In this document: positions 8,870 through 16,449 of the stretch, in pieces | How the letters are laid out: each line of letters starts with the position of its first letter | How positions within the stretch are numbered: the stretch's first letter is position 1 | From: ZC4RG30 sp035556135 | GTDB taxonomy: Bacteria; Pseudomonadota; Gammaproteobacteria; Steroidobacterales; Steroidobacteraceae | Length of the DNA stretch: 64,000 nt | Assembly (NCBI GenBank): GCA_035556135.1 | Contig: DATMFO010000004.1 | Location: 248,001-312,000, forward strand | Reading direction: 5' to 3' | Notes under the pieces: generated by a model | Databases searched by the model: none | What the model saw: only the letters and a program-made list of their open reading frames with translations | What the model was told of the DNA's origin: nothing | Position numbers and translations under genes: made by a program

Positions 8870-11011
8870 TTACTGGTGGGCGGCCGGTTGCGCTGGTGCA
8901 GGCGCGGGAGCAGGCGCACCACGGGCCGCGCCCGCCGGAGGGCCCCCAGCCGGCGGCCCGCCCGGTCCGCCCGGACCCGCACCCCGCGGCGGATTGCGCT
9001 TCAGTTCATTCGCCCGCAGCGTGAGATAGGAGCGGATCGACTCCACATCATTCTCGTTCAGTGAATTCCTGAACGAGATCATGCCGCCCTCGGTCAGCGC
9101 ACCATCGAGCACGACGCCCTTGAACAACGCCGCATTGCCCAGTGCGATGCTGTAGTTGAGGTCCGGGAAGCCCGAGAACATGCGCCCACCCTCATGGCAT
9201 CCCGTGCAGCTGCGCTCGTAGAGGTCCTTGCCGCGCGCATGCATGGTCGCGTCCCCGAAATCAGCCGGCGGATTCAGCACCTGCTGCACCGGTGGCGGCG
9301 CAGGCGGCAGCTCCACCGTGCCGCCCAGCTTGTACACCAGCAGCCGGTTCGTGCCGGCCGCCGCCGAGAAGCCCGTGCTCGCCGAGGAAATCGCCGCCAC
9401 GTACTGCACGCCATCGATGGAGTAGCTGATCGGCCCCGGCACCACATTGCCCTGCGTGGACACCGACCACACCTGCTCGCCCGTATCCGCGCGGAAGGCC
9501 GAGAACTTCTGCCCCGGCGTGCCCTGGAAGACCAGGTTGCCGGCCGTGCTCAGCGTGCCGGCACTGCCATTGCCCGCGCGCTGCTTCCACGCCACCTTGC
9601 GATTGACCGGGTCCCACGCCAGCAGCGCATTGCCCGCATCCTCGATCGTGGGACGCGTCTGCCCCTCCGGCTGCTTGCCCAGGCTCACGTCCACCATCTG
9701 GTTGCCGAGGATGCGCCCACCCTCTTCAGCCACGAACGAGCTCACGCCATAGCGCATGCCGAAGTAGAACAGCCCCGTCTGCGGGTTGTACGACTGCGGA
9801 TACCACACATGCGCCTGCGACGGGATCACATAGAACCCCTTCGTGCCATAGATGGCATCGGGGTTCATGATGGGCGCCCAGTTGTTGGCCTTGTCGAACC
9901 CCGTGGCCCAGTTGATCGTCGGCACATAAGGATCAGCCGACACCACCTTGCCCGTGGCCACTTCGATCACATAGAACACGCCATTCTTCGGCGCCTGCAT
10001 CACCACGCGCTTCTTCTTGCCATCGATCATCAGCTCCGCCACGGTGAGCGGATTGTTGTTGTCGAAGTCGAAGCTGTCCTTGGGCGTGGTCTGGTAATGC
10101 CACTTGTACTTGCCGGTCTTCGCATCCAGCGCCACGATCGAGGCGGTGAACAGGTTGTCGCCGCCGCCCGGCGAGCGGATCGAGTGCGGCCAGGGCAGGC
10201 CATTGCCGGTGCCGAACACCACGGTATTGGTCGGCTCGTCGTAGACGATGCCGTCCCACACCGTGCCGCCACCGCCCTTCTCCCACCACTTCGCACCCTT
10301 CCAGGTTTCGGCGGCCATGGGCATCACTTCATCCGAAACCTCACCCTCAGGCCCCTTCGAGGGATCTCCCGGCACCGTCCAGAACCGCCACAGCCGCTTG
10401 CCAGTCTCGGCGTCATGCGCCGACAGGAAGCCACGCGTGTAGAACTCACCGCCGCCCTGCCCGATGTACACGATGCCCTTGCCCACGCGCGGCGCGCCGG
10501 TGATGGAGTACTGCAGCTTGGGATCGGTGACCTGCACATCCCAGACCTTCTGGCCGCTCTTCGCATCCAGCGCCACCAGCCGGCCGTCGATGGTGCCGAT
10601 GATGACCTTGCCCTTCCAGTAGGCCGCGCCGCGGTTGGAAATGTTGCAGCAGATGCTCGTGGCCGCAAGCTCGCGCGGCACCTGCGGATCAAACTTCCAC
10701 AGCTGCTTGCCCGTCACGGCATCGAACGCGAACACCTTGCTCCACGGACCGGTCATGTAAAGCTTGCCGTCCACCACCAGCGGCGTGCTCTGGTAGCCGC
10801 CCTTGTCGGCGATGTCGGCATACCAGGCAAGGCCCAGCTGGCTCACGTTGTCCGCGTTGATCTGGTCGAGCGGCACGTAGCGCTGCTCTTCGTTGGTGCG
10901 ACCATGGGTGGTCCATTCCAGGTCGCCCTTGGCATCGCTGCCGGAAGGTTGTGTGGCGGTGCACGAAAGCAGGCCAATAGTGCCGATGAGGCCGAAAATC
11001 AGGCGACGCAT
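8870..11011 (-). CDS. PQQ-dependent alcohol dehydrogenase with C-terminal cytochrome c domain
   Basis: The 713-residue product is a quinohaemoprotein alcohol dehydrogenase, a periplasmic enzyme that oxidises alcohols with pyrroloquinoline quinone and passes electrons through haem. It has repeated beta-propeller blades (for example GRLVALDAKSGQKVWD), the adjacent cysteines of the PQQ pocket in SICCNISNRG near residue 120, and a haem c site CTGCH near residue 602. The N-terminus has a lipobox-like GLLSC, suggesting a membrane anchor. An Ala/Pro/Gly-rich tail of about 40 residues ends the protein. The ATG at 11011 follows GGGGG. No PQQ biosynthesis genes are in the window. Confidence 0.93.
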   Translation of the reverse strand: MRRLIFGLIGTIGLLSCTATQPSGSDAKGDLEWTTHGRTNEEQRYVPLDQINADNVSQLGLAWYADIADKGGYQSTPLVVDGKLYMTGPWSKVFAFDAVTGKQLWKFDPQVPRELAATSICCNISNRGAAYWKGKVIIGTIDGRLVALDAKSGQKVWDVQVTDPKLQYSITGAPRVGKGIVYIGQGGGEFYTRGFLSAHDAETGKRLWRFWTVPGDPSKGPEGEVSDEVMPMAAETWKGAKWWEKGGGGTVWDGIVYDEPTNTVVFGTGNGLPWPHSIRSPGGGDNLFTASIVALDAKTGKYKWHYQTTPKDSFDFDNNNPLTVAELMIDGKKKRVVMQAPKNGVFYVIEVATGKVVSADPYVPTINWATGFDKANNWAPIMNPDAIYGTKGFYVIPSQAHVWYPQSYNPQTGLFYFGMRYGVSSFVAEEGGRILGNQMVDVSLGKQPEGQTRPTIEDAGNALLAWDPVNRKVAWKQRAGNGSAGTLSTAGNLVFQGTPGQKFSAFRADTGEQVWSVSTQGNVVPGPISYSIDGVQYVAAISSASTGFSAAAGTNRLLVYKLGGTVELPPAPPPVQQVLNPPADFGDATMHARGKDLYERSCTGCHEGGRMFSGFPDLNYSIALGNAALFKGVVLDGALTEGGMISFRNSLNENDVESIRSYLTLRANELKRNPPRGAGPGGPGGPPAGGPPAGAARGAPAPAPAPAQPAAHQ

Positions 11012-11057
11012 GAATCCCCCGGACAAACATGTGGTGGCTGGCGGCCGCCAGCCTATC

Positions 11058-11462
11058 TCACTTGCGCGCCTGGATCATCTTCCAGCCATTGCCCGAAGGA
11101 TCGCGGAATCCGGCGTCCACGGTGCCGTAGCGGTCCACCGGGTCCTGCGTGAATTCCACGCCCTGGGCGAGCAGCTGCTGGTGCATCGCCCGGCAGTCAT
11201 TCACCACGAGGACGAGCGGCGGCATGGCGCCCTTGGCCACCAGCGCGCGCAGCGCCTGTGCGGACCCCTCATCGAGCATGGGCGGCCCCGGGACGAACAG
11301 TCCGAGCTGGAAGGAAGGTTGTTCCGGATGCTGGACAGTCAGCCAGCGGAAATCACCGTTGCGCACGTCCGTATGGACGCGGAATCCCAGCTTCCCGTAG
11401 AACGCCAGCGCCTCATCCTGGTCCCTCACGTACAGTCCGACTACTTCCACGCCCTGGCTCAT
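11058..11462 (-). CDS. Glyoxalase/bleomycin-resistance (VOC) family protein
   Basis: This 134-residue protein has one VOC-fold unit with the start EVVGLYVRDQDEALAFYGKLG, a middle strand FQLGLFVPG and the terminal FRDPSGNGWKMI that carries the conserved metal-ligand or structural region of extradiol dioxygenase and glyoxalase families. Members bind a metal and act on small electrophiles or antibiotics. The ATG at 11462 follows a strong ribosome site (GGAGGGGAT). It is directly downstream of an AraC regulator whose 3' end overlaps its start by 50 bp, a pairing seen often for this family, so the AraC protein probably controls it. Confidence 0.88.
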   Translation of the reverse strand: MSQGVEVVGLYVRDQDEALAFYGKLGFRVHTDVRNGDFRWLTVQHPEQPSFQLGLFVPGPPMLDEGSAQALRALVAKGAMPPLVLVVNDCRAMHQQLLAQGVEFTQDPVDRYGTVDAGFRDPSGNGWKMIQARK

Positions 11463-11943
11463 TGGATCCCCTCCGTGTCTGTGGGGAACCATTTATAGCG
11501 GCTGCCTTCCTGCGCCGCTTCTCCGAAACTGCTGTCCTCAGGTCCGGGCGGTGCGCGGCGGCAACGATGCAGGCGGGAACACTGGCGAGGCTGGCTGCGT
11601 TCTCGCGGACTCCCTCGCGGATGTTCCCGGGACTGTCGCCGGTCACGTCACGGAACGTGCGGCCGAAGGTGCCCAGGCTGCTCCAGCCCGTGTGGAAGGC
11701 AATCTCGCTGACGGACATCTGCGTGTCCCTGAGCAGGGCGCTGGCCCTCTCGATGCGGCGCGTGAGCAGGTAGCGATGCGGCGGCAGTCCGAAGGCTTCC
11801 TTGAACTGGCGCGCGAAGTGCGCGGCAGAAACATGGCTCACCTTCGCCAGGCGCGTGACGGGCCATTCCTCGTCCGGCGCCCTGTCCATGCAGTCCTTCG
11901 CCCGCAGCAGGCGGCGAAGGAGTGCTGGATCCTGGGAGTTCAT
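11413..11943 (-). CDS. AraC-family transcriptional regulator
   Basis: The first 105 residues are a complete AraC/XylS double helix-turn-helix: VTRLAKVSHVSAAHFARQFK and SVSEIAFHTGWSSLGTFGRT, then FRDVTGDSPG. There is no N-terminal ligand domain, as in MarA/SoxS-size proteins. A poorly conserved C-terminal tail of about 70 residues, rich in Arg and Ser, runs into the start of the glyoxalase gene (50-bp overlap). Small AraC proteins of this kind usually regulate the adjoining VOC gene. The signal is unknown. Confidence 0.85.
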   Translation of the reverse strand: MNSQDPALLRRLLRAKDCMDRAPDEEWPVTRLAKVSHVSAAHFARQFKEAFGLPPHRYLLTRRIERASALLRDTQMSVSEIAFHTGWSSLGTFGRTFRDVTGDSPGNIREGVRENAASLASVPACIVAAAHRPDLRTAVSEKRRRKAAAINGSPQTRRGSNEPGRGSSRTVREGPG

Positions 11944-11959
11944 CCCGTATGTGTCTGCT

Positions 11960-12622
11960 TCAGCGGGTCTTGGTCGCCGAAGTGATCACGAGATTGGGGT
12001 CGGGCAGGCAGCCCAACTGTCCATTTCCGGTCACGGCAGCGGTCTGACAAGGCGCCTGTATCAGCGCCGACACCGGCGACATGTCCGTGATGTAGCCGAA
12101 AGCCGCGTATCCACCACTATTGGTATTCAGGAAGGTGTTGTTGGCCAGGTTGATGAAGAAGTCCGTGGTAGCGGAATTCGGATTGCTGGTGCGCGCCATG
12201 GCTACAGTGCCGAGCACGTTCGACACCTTCACCTCAAGCGGAATGGCGGCGCCAGCAGCCTTGTGGTCAGGAATGTCCGTCGTATTCACGGGCGAGGCGA
12301 AGCCACCGCCCTGCAATACAAAGTTCGCCTGGTAGCGGTGAAAAACAGTATTCACATAGAAGCCGTTGTTCACGTAGCTGAGGAAGTTCGCCACGGTCTG
12401 GGGTGCGTGCTCAGGCACCAGCGTGATCACGATGGTGCCACTGACGCCAGCTCCATTGGTCACCACCATCGTGACCTGCGGGCGCTGCGCTGCGCCCGGA
12501 TCCGCGTCCGTCGGCACAACCAGCTGGGGCACATCGGCCTCCTCGCCACCGCAGCCGGCCATCAGGACCAGTCCAGCGAGCACAAGGCCCGCACGCGAGA
12601 CAGAGACGTTTCGGATATTCAT
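11960..12622 (-). CDS. Cyclophilin-type peptidyl-prolyl isomerase lipoprotein
   Basis: The protein starts with a lipoprotein signal ending in VLMAGC at about residue 24. It continues with a cyclophilin domain: PQTVANFLSYVNNGFY, the active-site FHRYQANFVLQGGG, GTVAMARTSNPNSATTDFFI and a C-terminal strand. The catalytic Arg in FHR and the Gln in LQGGG are present, so it is probably an active periplasmic or outer-membrane-anchored isomerase that helps fold exported proteins. It is 18 bp upstream, on the same strand, of nothing related; the porin gene lies just 17 bp away on its 5' side and reads in the same direction, so the two may be one operon in which the isomerase assists the porin (inference). 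Confidence 0.9.
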   Translation of the reverse strand: MNIRNVSVSRAGLVLAGLVLMAGCGGEEADVPQLVVPTDADPGAAQRPQVTMVVTNGAGVSGTIVITLVPEHAPQTVANFLSYVNNGFYVNTVFHRYQANFVLQGGGFASPVNTTDIPDHKAAGAAIPLEVKVSNVLGTVAMARTSNPNSATTDFFINLANNTFLNTNSGGYAAFGYITDMSPVSALIQAPCQTAAVTGNGQLGCLPDPNLVITSATKTR

Positions 12623-12639
12623 CTGCCGATGCTACCCGA

Positions 12640-13992
12640 TCAGAAAGTCCAGGTCAGTGCGGCAGCGGCGTAGTGCGTGTCGCCCCAGGGGTTTGCATTC
12701 GGCGCATCCCGCAGCATCCGTCCGCGATTCATCCACACGCCCCTGATCTCCGTGCGCAATGTATCGGGCACGATCCAGTAGCGCAGACGCGTATCGATCA
12801 GCCATCCCGCGTTCCGCCCGGCGGCGCCAGAGGCGTCGCGAACGCCGGTGGTGGAAAAGCTGTCGGTTGCCTCCGCGGCACGCAGCAGGCGCCACGCAGC
12901 CATGAAATCGAGCCGCGATGAAGGCGTCACCTCGACTCGCGCACCCAGCGCCTGCAGGTTGGTGCGACCCACCGCCGCAAAGGTTGCTGAGGGCGCCAGA
13001 TCCGCAGTACGCATCCCATAGAGCGTGTCGAAGCGATGGTAGTCAGCGCCCGGCCCATCACCTGTAGCGTGGTCGAACTCCAGCGAAAGATGCGTCTTCC
13101 ACGTGTCAGCGCGCGTATAGCCCGCCTCCGCATGCACGAACCAGGCGCTCACATCCAGCCGCGGTGCTCCCGGCGTCGCCGTTGCACTGGCGTGGCCGGA
13201 CTGGTAGATGCCCTCGAGTTCAAAATCCATCTTCCCCGCAGCCGCGGCACGCAGCGTGCGCAGGCTGAAGCTGTGCAGGTCGCGATCGCGGGTCTGGCGG
13301 GACCCACGGTCCTCCTCACTCAGGCCGACGTAACCCAACTCGCCCATTGCGCCCCCGGGCAGCAGGCCCGGCCTGGCCACGACCACACCCCACAGTTGCA
13401 GGTTCGTTCCCTCGTAATCGAGTTCCCAGTCGTTGTCGCGCAGCGACGCAGAGTCATCGGGCCGGCGCTGATGCGGCAGCAGGTAGAACATCTGCCACTG
13501 CGACCGGGCAGCGCTGCGCCCCTCGGCGCGCAGGCCGGTATAGCCCTGCGTCGCATTGGGATAGTCATTGGAGGCCACCAGGCGCCGCGATCCCGGGCTG
13601 AAGGTAAAGCGCCCGACGGCCACCGAAGCCGAACTGCCTTCACCAAAGGGTGCGCTGAAATCCCTCTGCACATAGGCCTGCACCGGCTCGAAGGTGTTCA
13701 CCTCGTTGGTCGAGAGCACGCTGCCGGCGTCGGTGTCATAGGCGCGGCTGTCGATGATTTCGCCCACCAGGCGCCAGGCGCCCGTGCGCAGTTCGCCCAG
13801 CAGTGTGCTGCGTATCGCGATGATGTCGTCGCGATTGTCGAAGCCGGGGCGGAACTGGCCGTCCATGAACTCGTAACGCGCACGCACGCTGCCGGATACT
13901 TTGAGGAATACTTCTTCCGCGGCCCATGAAGGAACCGCGACCGCCAGCGCCAGCGCCAGGACCGGCAGCGCCGGCAACAGACTCTTTTTCAT
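12640..13992 (-). CDS. Alginate-export-family outer-membrane beta-barrel protein
   Basis: A signal peptide (KKSLLPALPVLALALAVAVP, then SWAAEE) precedes about 425 residues of alternating amphipathic strands rich in aromatic residues and ending in the terminal Phe (LTWTF) typical of outer-membrane barrels. Segments such as GSVRARYEFMDGQFRPGFD and RSTLLGELRTG resemble AlgE-like alginate-export proteins and similar poorly characterised porins. It probably lets a solute across the outer membrane, but no alginate genes are nearby and the substrate is unknown. It is divergent from the PadR gene with 101 bp between them, so the PadR operators at 14046-14090 could affect both promoters. Confidence 0.8.
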   Translation of the reverse strand: MKKSLLPALPVLALALAVAVPSWAAEEVFLKVSGSVRARYEFMDGQFRPGFDNRDDIIAIRSTLLGELRTGAWRLVGEIIDSRAYDTDAGSVLSTNEVNTFEPVQAYVQRDFSAPFGEGSSASVAVGRFTFSPGSRRLVASNDYPNATQGYTGLRAEGRSAARSQWQMFYLLPHQRRPDDSASLRDNDWELDYEGTNLQLWGVVVARPGLLPGGAMGELGYVGLSEEDRGSRQTRDRDLHSFSLRTLRAAAAGKMDFELEGIYQSGHASATATPGAPRLDVSAWFVHAEAGYTRADTWKTHLSLEFDHATGDGPGADYHRFDTLYGMRTADLAPSATFAAVGRTNLQALGARVEVTPSSRLDFMAAWRLLRAAEATDSFSTTGVRDASGAAGRNAGWLIDTRLRYWIVPDTLRTEIRGVWMNRGRMLRDAPNANPWGDTHYAAAALTWTF

Positions 13993-14045
13993 GGCGCGGA
14001 TTCTATACGGGCATCGTTGCCGCGGCAGGCTAAGCTGAGTCTCGC

Positions 14046-14090
14046 ATACCTTTCGCGGAGAGGTATACGATACCTCTCACCAAGAGGTAT
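14046..14090. promoter_or_regulatory. Two 21-bp palindromic operators for the PadR regulator
   Basis: Two imperfect palindromes of exactly 21 bp (14046-14066 and 14070-14090) lie side by side, each with outer arms ATACCT and AGGTAT, separated by three bases. The second ends three bases before the PadR ATG. PadR-family repressors commonly bind ATAC-GTAT-like dyads, so autorepression is the natural reading. The 24-bp repeat spacing would place two dimers on nearly the same DNA face. Confidence 0.8.
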
Positions 14091-14093
14091 CCG

Positions 14094-14435
14094 ATGCCCC
14101 GCGAAACCAGCCCCAACTTCATGGCCGGCGTCCCCGAGCTGATGATCCTGCGCCTGCTGCAGCAGCGCGAGATGTACGGCTACGAGATCGTGCAGGCCAT
14201 CCGCACCCAGACCGGTGACGTGGTCAGCATTGGCGAGGGCGTGGCCTACACCGTGCTGCACGCACTCGAGCGCGACGGCGCCCTGAAATCCCGCCGCATG
14301 CGCGTCGACGGCCGCAGCCGCATCTACTACAGCGTCACGGCTCGCGGCCTCAAGCGATACCAGGACCTGGCCAGCAGCTGGTCCACGCTCACTTCCGCCA
14401 TCCAGTCGGTCATCAAAGGAGCATTGCGTGTCTAG
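14094..14435 (+). CDS. PadR-family transcriptional regulator
   Basis: This 113-residue protein is a typical single-domain PadR repressor: ELMILRLLQQREMYGYEIVQ forms the winged-helix start, GEGVAYTVLHALERDGALKS carries the recognition helix, and the wing with SRIYYSVTARGLKRYQ follows, then one dimerisation helix. PadR repressors release DNA when they bind small phenolics or drugs. The gene is preceded directly by two palindromes that are likely its own operators. Its end overlaps the next gene by 8 bp. A PadR gene coupled to a membrane protein with a HAAS-type N-terminus is a widespread arrangement for envelope-stress or transporter control. Confidence 0.92.
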   Translation: MPRETSPNFMAGVPELMILRLLQQREMYGYEIVQAIRTQTGDVVSIGEGVAYTVLHALERDGALKSRRMRVDGRSRIYYSVTARGLKRYQDLASSWSTLTSAIQSVIKGALRV

Positions 14436-15162
14436 CCATTCATTCAGGAATGTCCGCGAGCCGCTGCTCAGGGCTGGCATCTCGCCCCGTCACGTCAACC
14501 GCTACATCACCGAACTGCAGGATCACCTCACCGACCTCATCGCGCAGGAGCGCTCCAGGGGAACAGGAACAGAGGAAGCAGAGGCCAGGGCGCGCACCCT
14601 TCTCGGCACCGACGCCCAGCTTGTAGTGGCGATGCTTGAGCGCAGCCCGCCGCGCGCACTGTCGGCGAAAGCACCATGGGCCGTGTTCGGTCTCTTCCCC
14701 GTCGTCGCGCTGATCGTGTTGGTGATGTTGCTGAACAGCCTGGCCATGGGCTTCTTCTCGCCTTACCGCGCACTGGGGACGGACATTCCGGAAGGCGCCC
14801 GCGCTGTCGGCATGGCACTGTCCTTCGTCGGCAGCTACCTGCTCGCGCCGGCGCTGGCCGCGGCCTGCATTGCCGTCGCCCTGCGTCAGCGCCTGGGTTC
14901 GCGATGGATATGGATCGGCCTTGCCGCGATCGCCCTGCTCAGCGGACCATTCGGCGTCCACATCCACTTCATGGGAGCCGAGGCCGGCGCTGCCACCGGC
15001 ATCCGCGGTTCCGTCATCCCCGCTGTCTACATGGATGGAAGGATCAATGGCGCGGCAACACTGGGCATGATTGCCCTTCGCGCGGTGGCATTCTTCGCTC
15101 TCTTCGCCGCCGCCTTCCATCTGCTGAAGCAGCGCATGCTGCCGGGGTCAACGCCGCACTGA
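14428..15162 (+). CDS. Membrane protein with HAAS-like N-terminal domain, PadR partner
   Basis: The GTG at 14428 overlaps the PadR stop. The first 75 residues form the helical HAAS/permease-prefix type domain (SPRHVNRYITELQDHLTDLI and EEAEARARTLLGT) that often sits next to PadR regulators. The rest has about four hydrophobic helices (VFGLFPVVALIVLVMLLNSL, SFVGSYLLAPALAAACIAVA, WIWIGLAAIALLSGPFG and VAFFALFAAAFHLL). No catalytic motif is visible. It is likely an inner-membrane protein under PadR control; its function is not known. Confidence 0.75.
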   Translation: MSSHSFRNVREPLLRAGISPRHVNRYITELQDHLTDLIAQERSRGTGTEEAEARARTLLGTDAQLVVAMLERSPPRALSAKAPWAVFGLFPVVALIVLVMLLNSLAMGFFSPYRALGTDIPEGARAVGMALSFVGSYLLAPALAAACIAVALRQRLGSRWIWIGLAAIALLSGPFGVHIHFMGAEAGAATGIRGSVIPAVYMDGRINGAATLGMIALRAVAFFALFAAAFHLLKQRMLPGSTPH

Positions 15163-15181
15163 GACCGGTCCGGGAGCCGCG

Positions 15182-16270
15182 TCAGCCAAGCGCCGCTGGC
15201 GCGCGCTCTCCGACTCTCTCGACCAGCGAGAGGCACCTTTCAACGACGGAGTTCCTCCACTCCGGGGTGTCCACGTAGAACGCATCGCGCACGGCCTTCT
15301 TGATCTGCCTGCCCAGCGCAGACGCCACGTCTCCATGCAGATGCAGCCAGTTGTCCGCCCGCAGTGCCTCGAATACCGCGAGCATGGGCTGGGTTCCATA
15401 CTCCAGCGTCACCATCGTCAATCGCGCACCCCGCAGCTCCTCCCTGGCTCCTTCTCCCATGCTGCCGCCCACCTTCGCGGATGAAGAGCTGCCTTCCGTG
15501 CTCGAAGTGACATCCTCGCCGAACAAGGCACGCGCCCTCTCCAGCTCCTCGCCCACTCCGGTGCAGATGGCTTCGCCAACTCCCGCAGGCCCCAGCCCCG
15601 AGTGCAGGTCAATGGCAATCACCTCGCGCGACCCACCCGCATGCTCGGCCACGATGCGACGCCAGGTCGTGTTCGACCACACCGGTGCCCGCCCACCGTA
15701 GAAAAGGCCATCCGGATGTGTGTACTGCCCGCCAGACACCGCCTCCTGCAAGGCGCGCTGTCCACGCGTGGCCACGAGCTGGAAGATGGCCTGGTCCGCA
15801 GCCTGCTTCGCCGGCCCGGTCCAGTCCGCCGGAACCAGCAAGGGATGCAGCTCGTCATAGGCTGGATTGGCCGGATGCGAGTCATGCGCAATGAAATTGC
15901 GGTTGCAGTCGACGTTGTCCTCGTTCACCCGTCGCAGGTGCGCGAAGCCGAAAGGATTCACCGCATGCACCAGCACCACCGAGATGTGCGCAGGCAGGGA
16001 TCGCAGCACTCCCGACTCGAGCAACGCATTCTGGCAGCCAGAGCCGCAGAACCCTTCCACGCCGTGCGTGCCGCTGGAGATCAGCAAGGTGAAGGGCGCA
16101 TCCTTCGGTCCGCTCCGCGCCACATCTGTGGCCAGTGCCTCGCCGGCCGGGCCAACCTGCCCGCCATGCCGGTATTCCTGCAGCTCGAAATCCGCCGCGG
16201 CCGCGCGATCGCGGATGCGGCGCCGCGCATCCGCGTAGTCCGTCGCAAAACATGCATCGATGTGGGTCAT
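15182..16270 (-). CDS. DUF2817 / M14-like metallopeptidase
   Basis: The 362-residue protein matches the DUF2817 group of zinc carboxypeptidase-like (M14) proteins. The metal-binding HxxE appears in SSGTHGVEGFCGS, the third ligand region in IDLHSGLG, a DCNRNF segment carries the Asn-Arg pair that contacts substrate carboxylates, and LEYGTQP holds a likely catalytic Glu. There is no signal peptide, so it is cytoplasmic. Members are assumed to hydrolyse peptide or amide bonds, but no substrate is established. A strong ribosome site (GGAGGTCAAGG) precedes ATG 16270. It is divergent from the sulfate operon. Confidence 0.85.
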   Translation of the reverse strand: MTHIDACFATDYADARRRIRDRAAAADFELQEYRHGGQVGPAGEALATDVARSGPKDAPFTLLISSGTHGVEGFCGSGCQNALLESGVLRSLPAHISVVLVHAVNPFGFAHLRRVNEDNVDCNRNFIAHDSHPANPAYDELHPLLVPADWTGPAKQAADQAIFQLVATRGQRALQEAVSGGQYTHPDGLFYGGRAPVWSNTTWRRIVAEHAGGSREVIAIDLHSGLGPAGVGEAICTGVGEELERARALFGEDVTSSTEGSSSSAKVGGSMGEGAREELRGARLTMVTLEYGTQPMLAVFEALRADNWLHLHGDVASALGRQIKKAVRDAFYVDTPEWRNSVVERCLSLVERVGERAPAALG

Positions 16271-16353
16271 CCTTGACCTCCGGTCTGCTTCCTTGAGGAC
16301 TGTAACCGCTTCGCGGCCCGCTACGAAGTCTTGCTGCTCACCCCGGCCCGGGA

Positions 16354-16374
16354 TTTTGTAACCGCTTTATAACC
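16354..16374 (+). promoter_or_regulatory. Direct-repeat box upstream of cysA (two heptads, 11-bp period)
   Basis: The sequence TTGTAACCGCTTTATAACC contains two heptads, TTGTAAC (16356-16362) and TTATAAC (16367-16373), separated by four bases. Eleven-base periodic direct repeats are the usual target of OmpR/PhoB-family regulators. A box matching 17 of 20 bases lies in front of the TonB receptor gene, also with 76 bases between the second heptad and the start codon. A half copy (CTGTAAC plus CGCT) sits further up at 16300-16310. Confidence 0.6.
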
Positions 16375-16449
16375 ACCGGACCACCCGGCTCATACCAGCC
16401 GATTGCTAGGATTACCTTCCCTTATTCCAAATCGACAATCAGGGCCGGC

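Noticed and set aside
9194..11152. Long plus-strand open frame opposite the PQQ dehydrogenase
   Set aside because: Arg/His-rich translation without motifs; the minus-strand frame carries clear PQQ and haem motifs.
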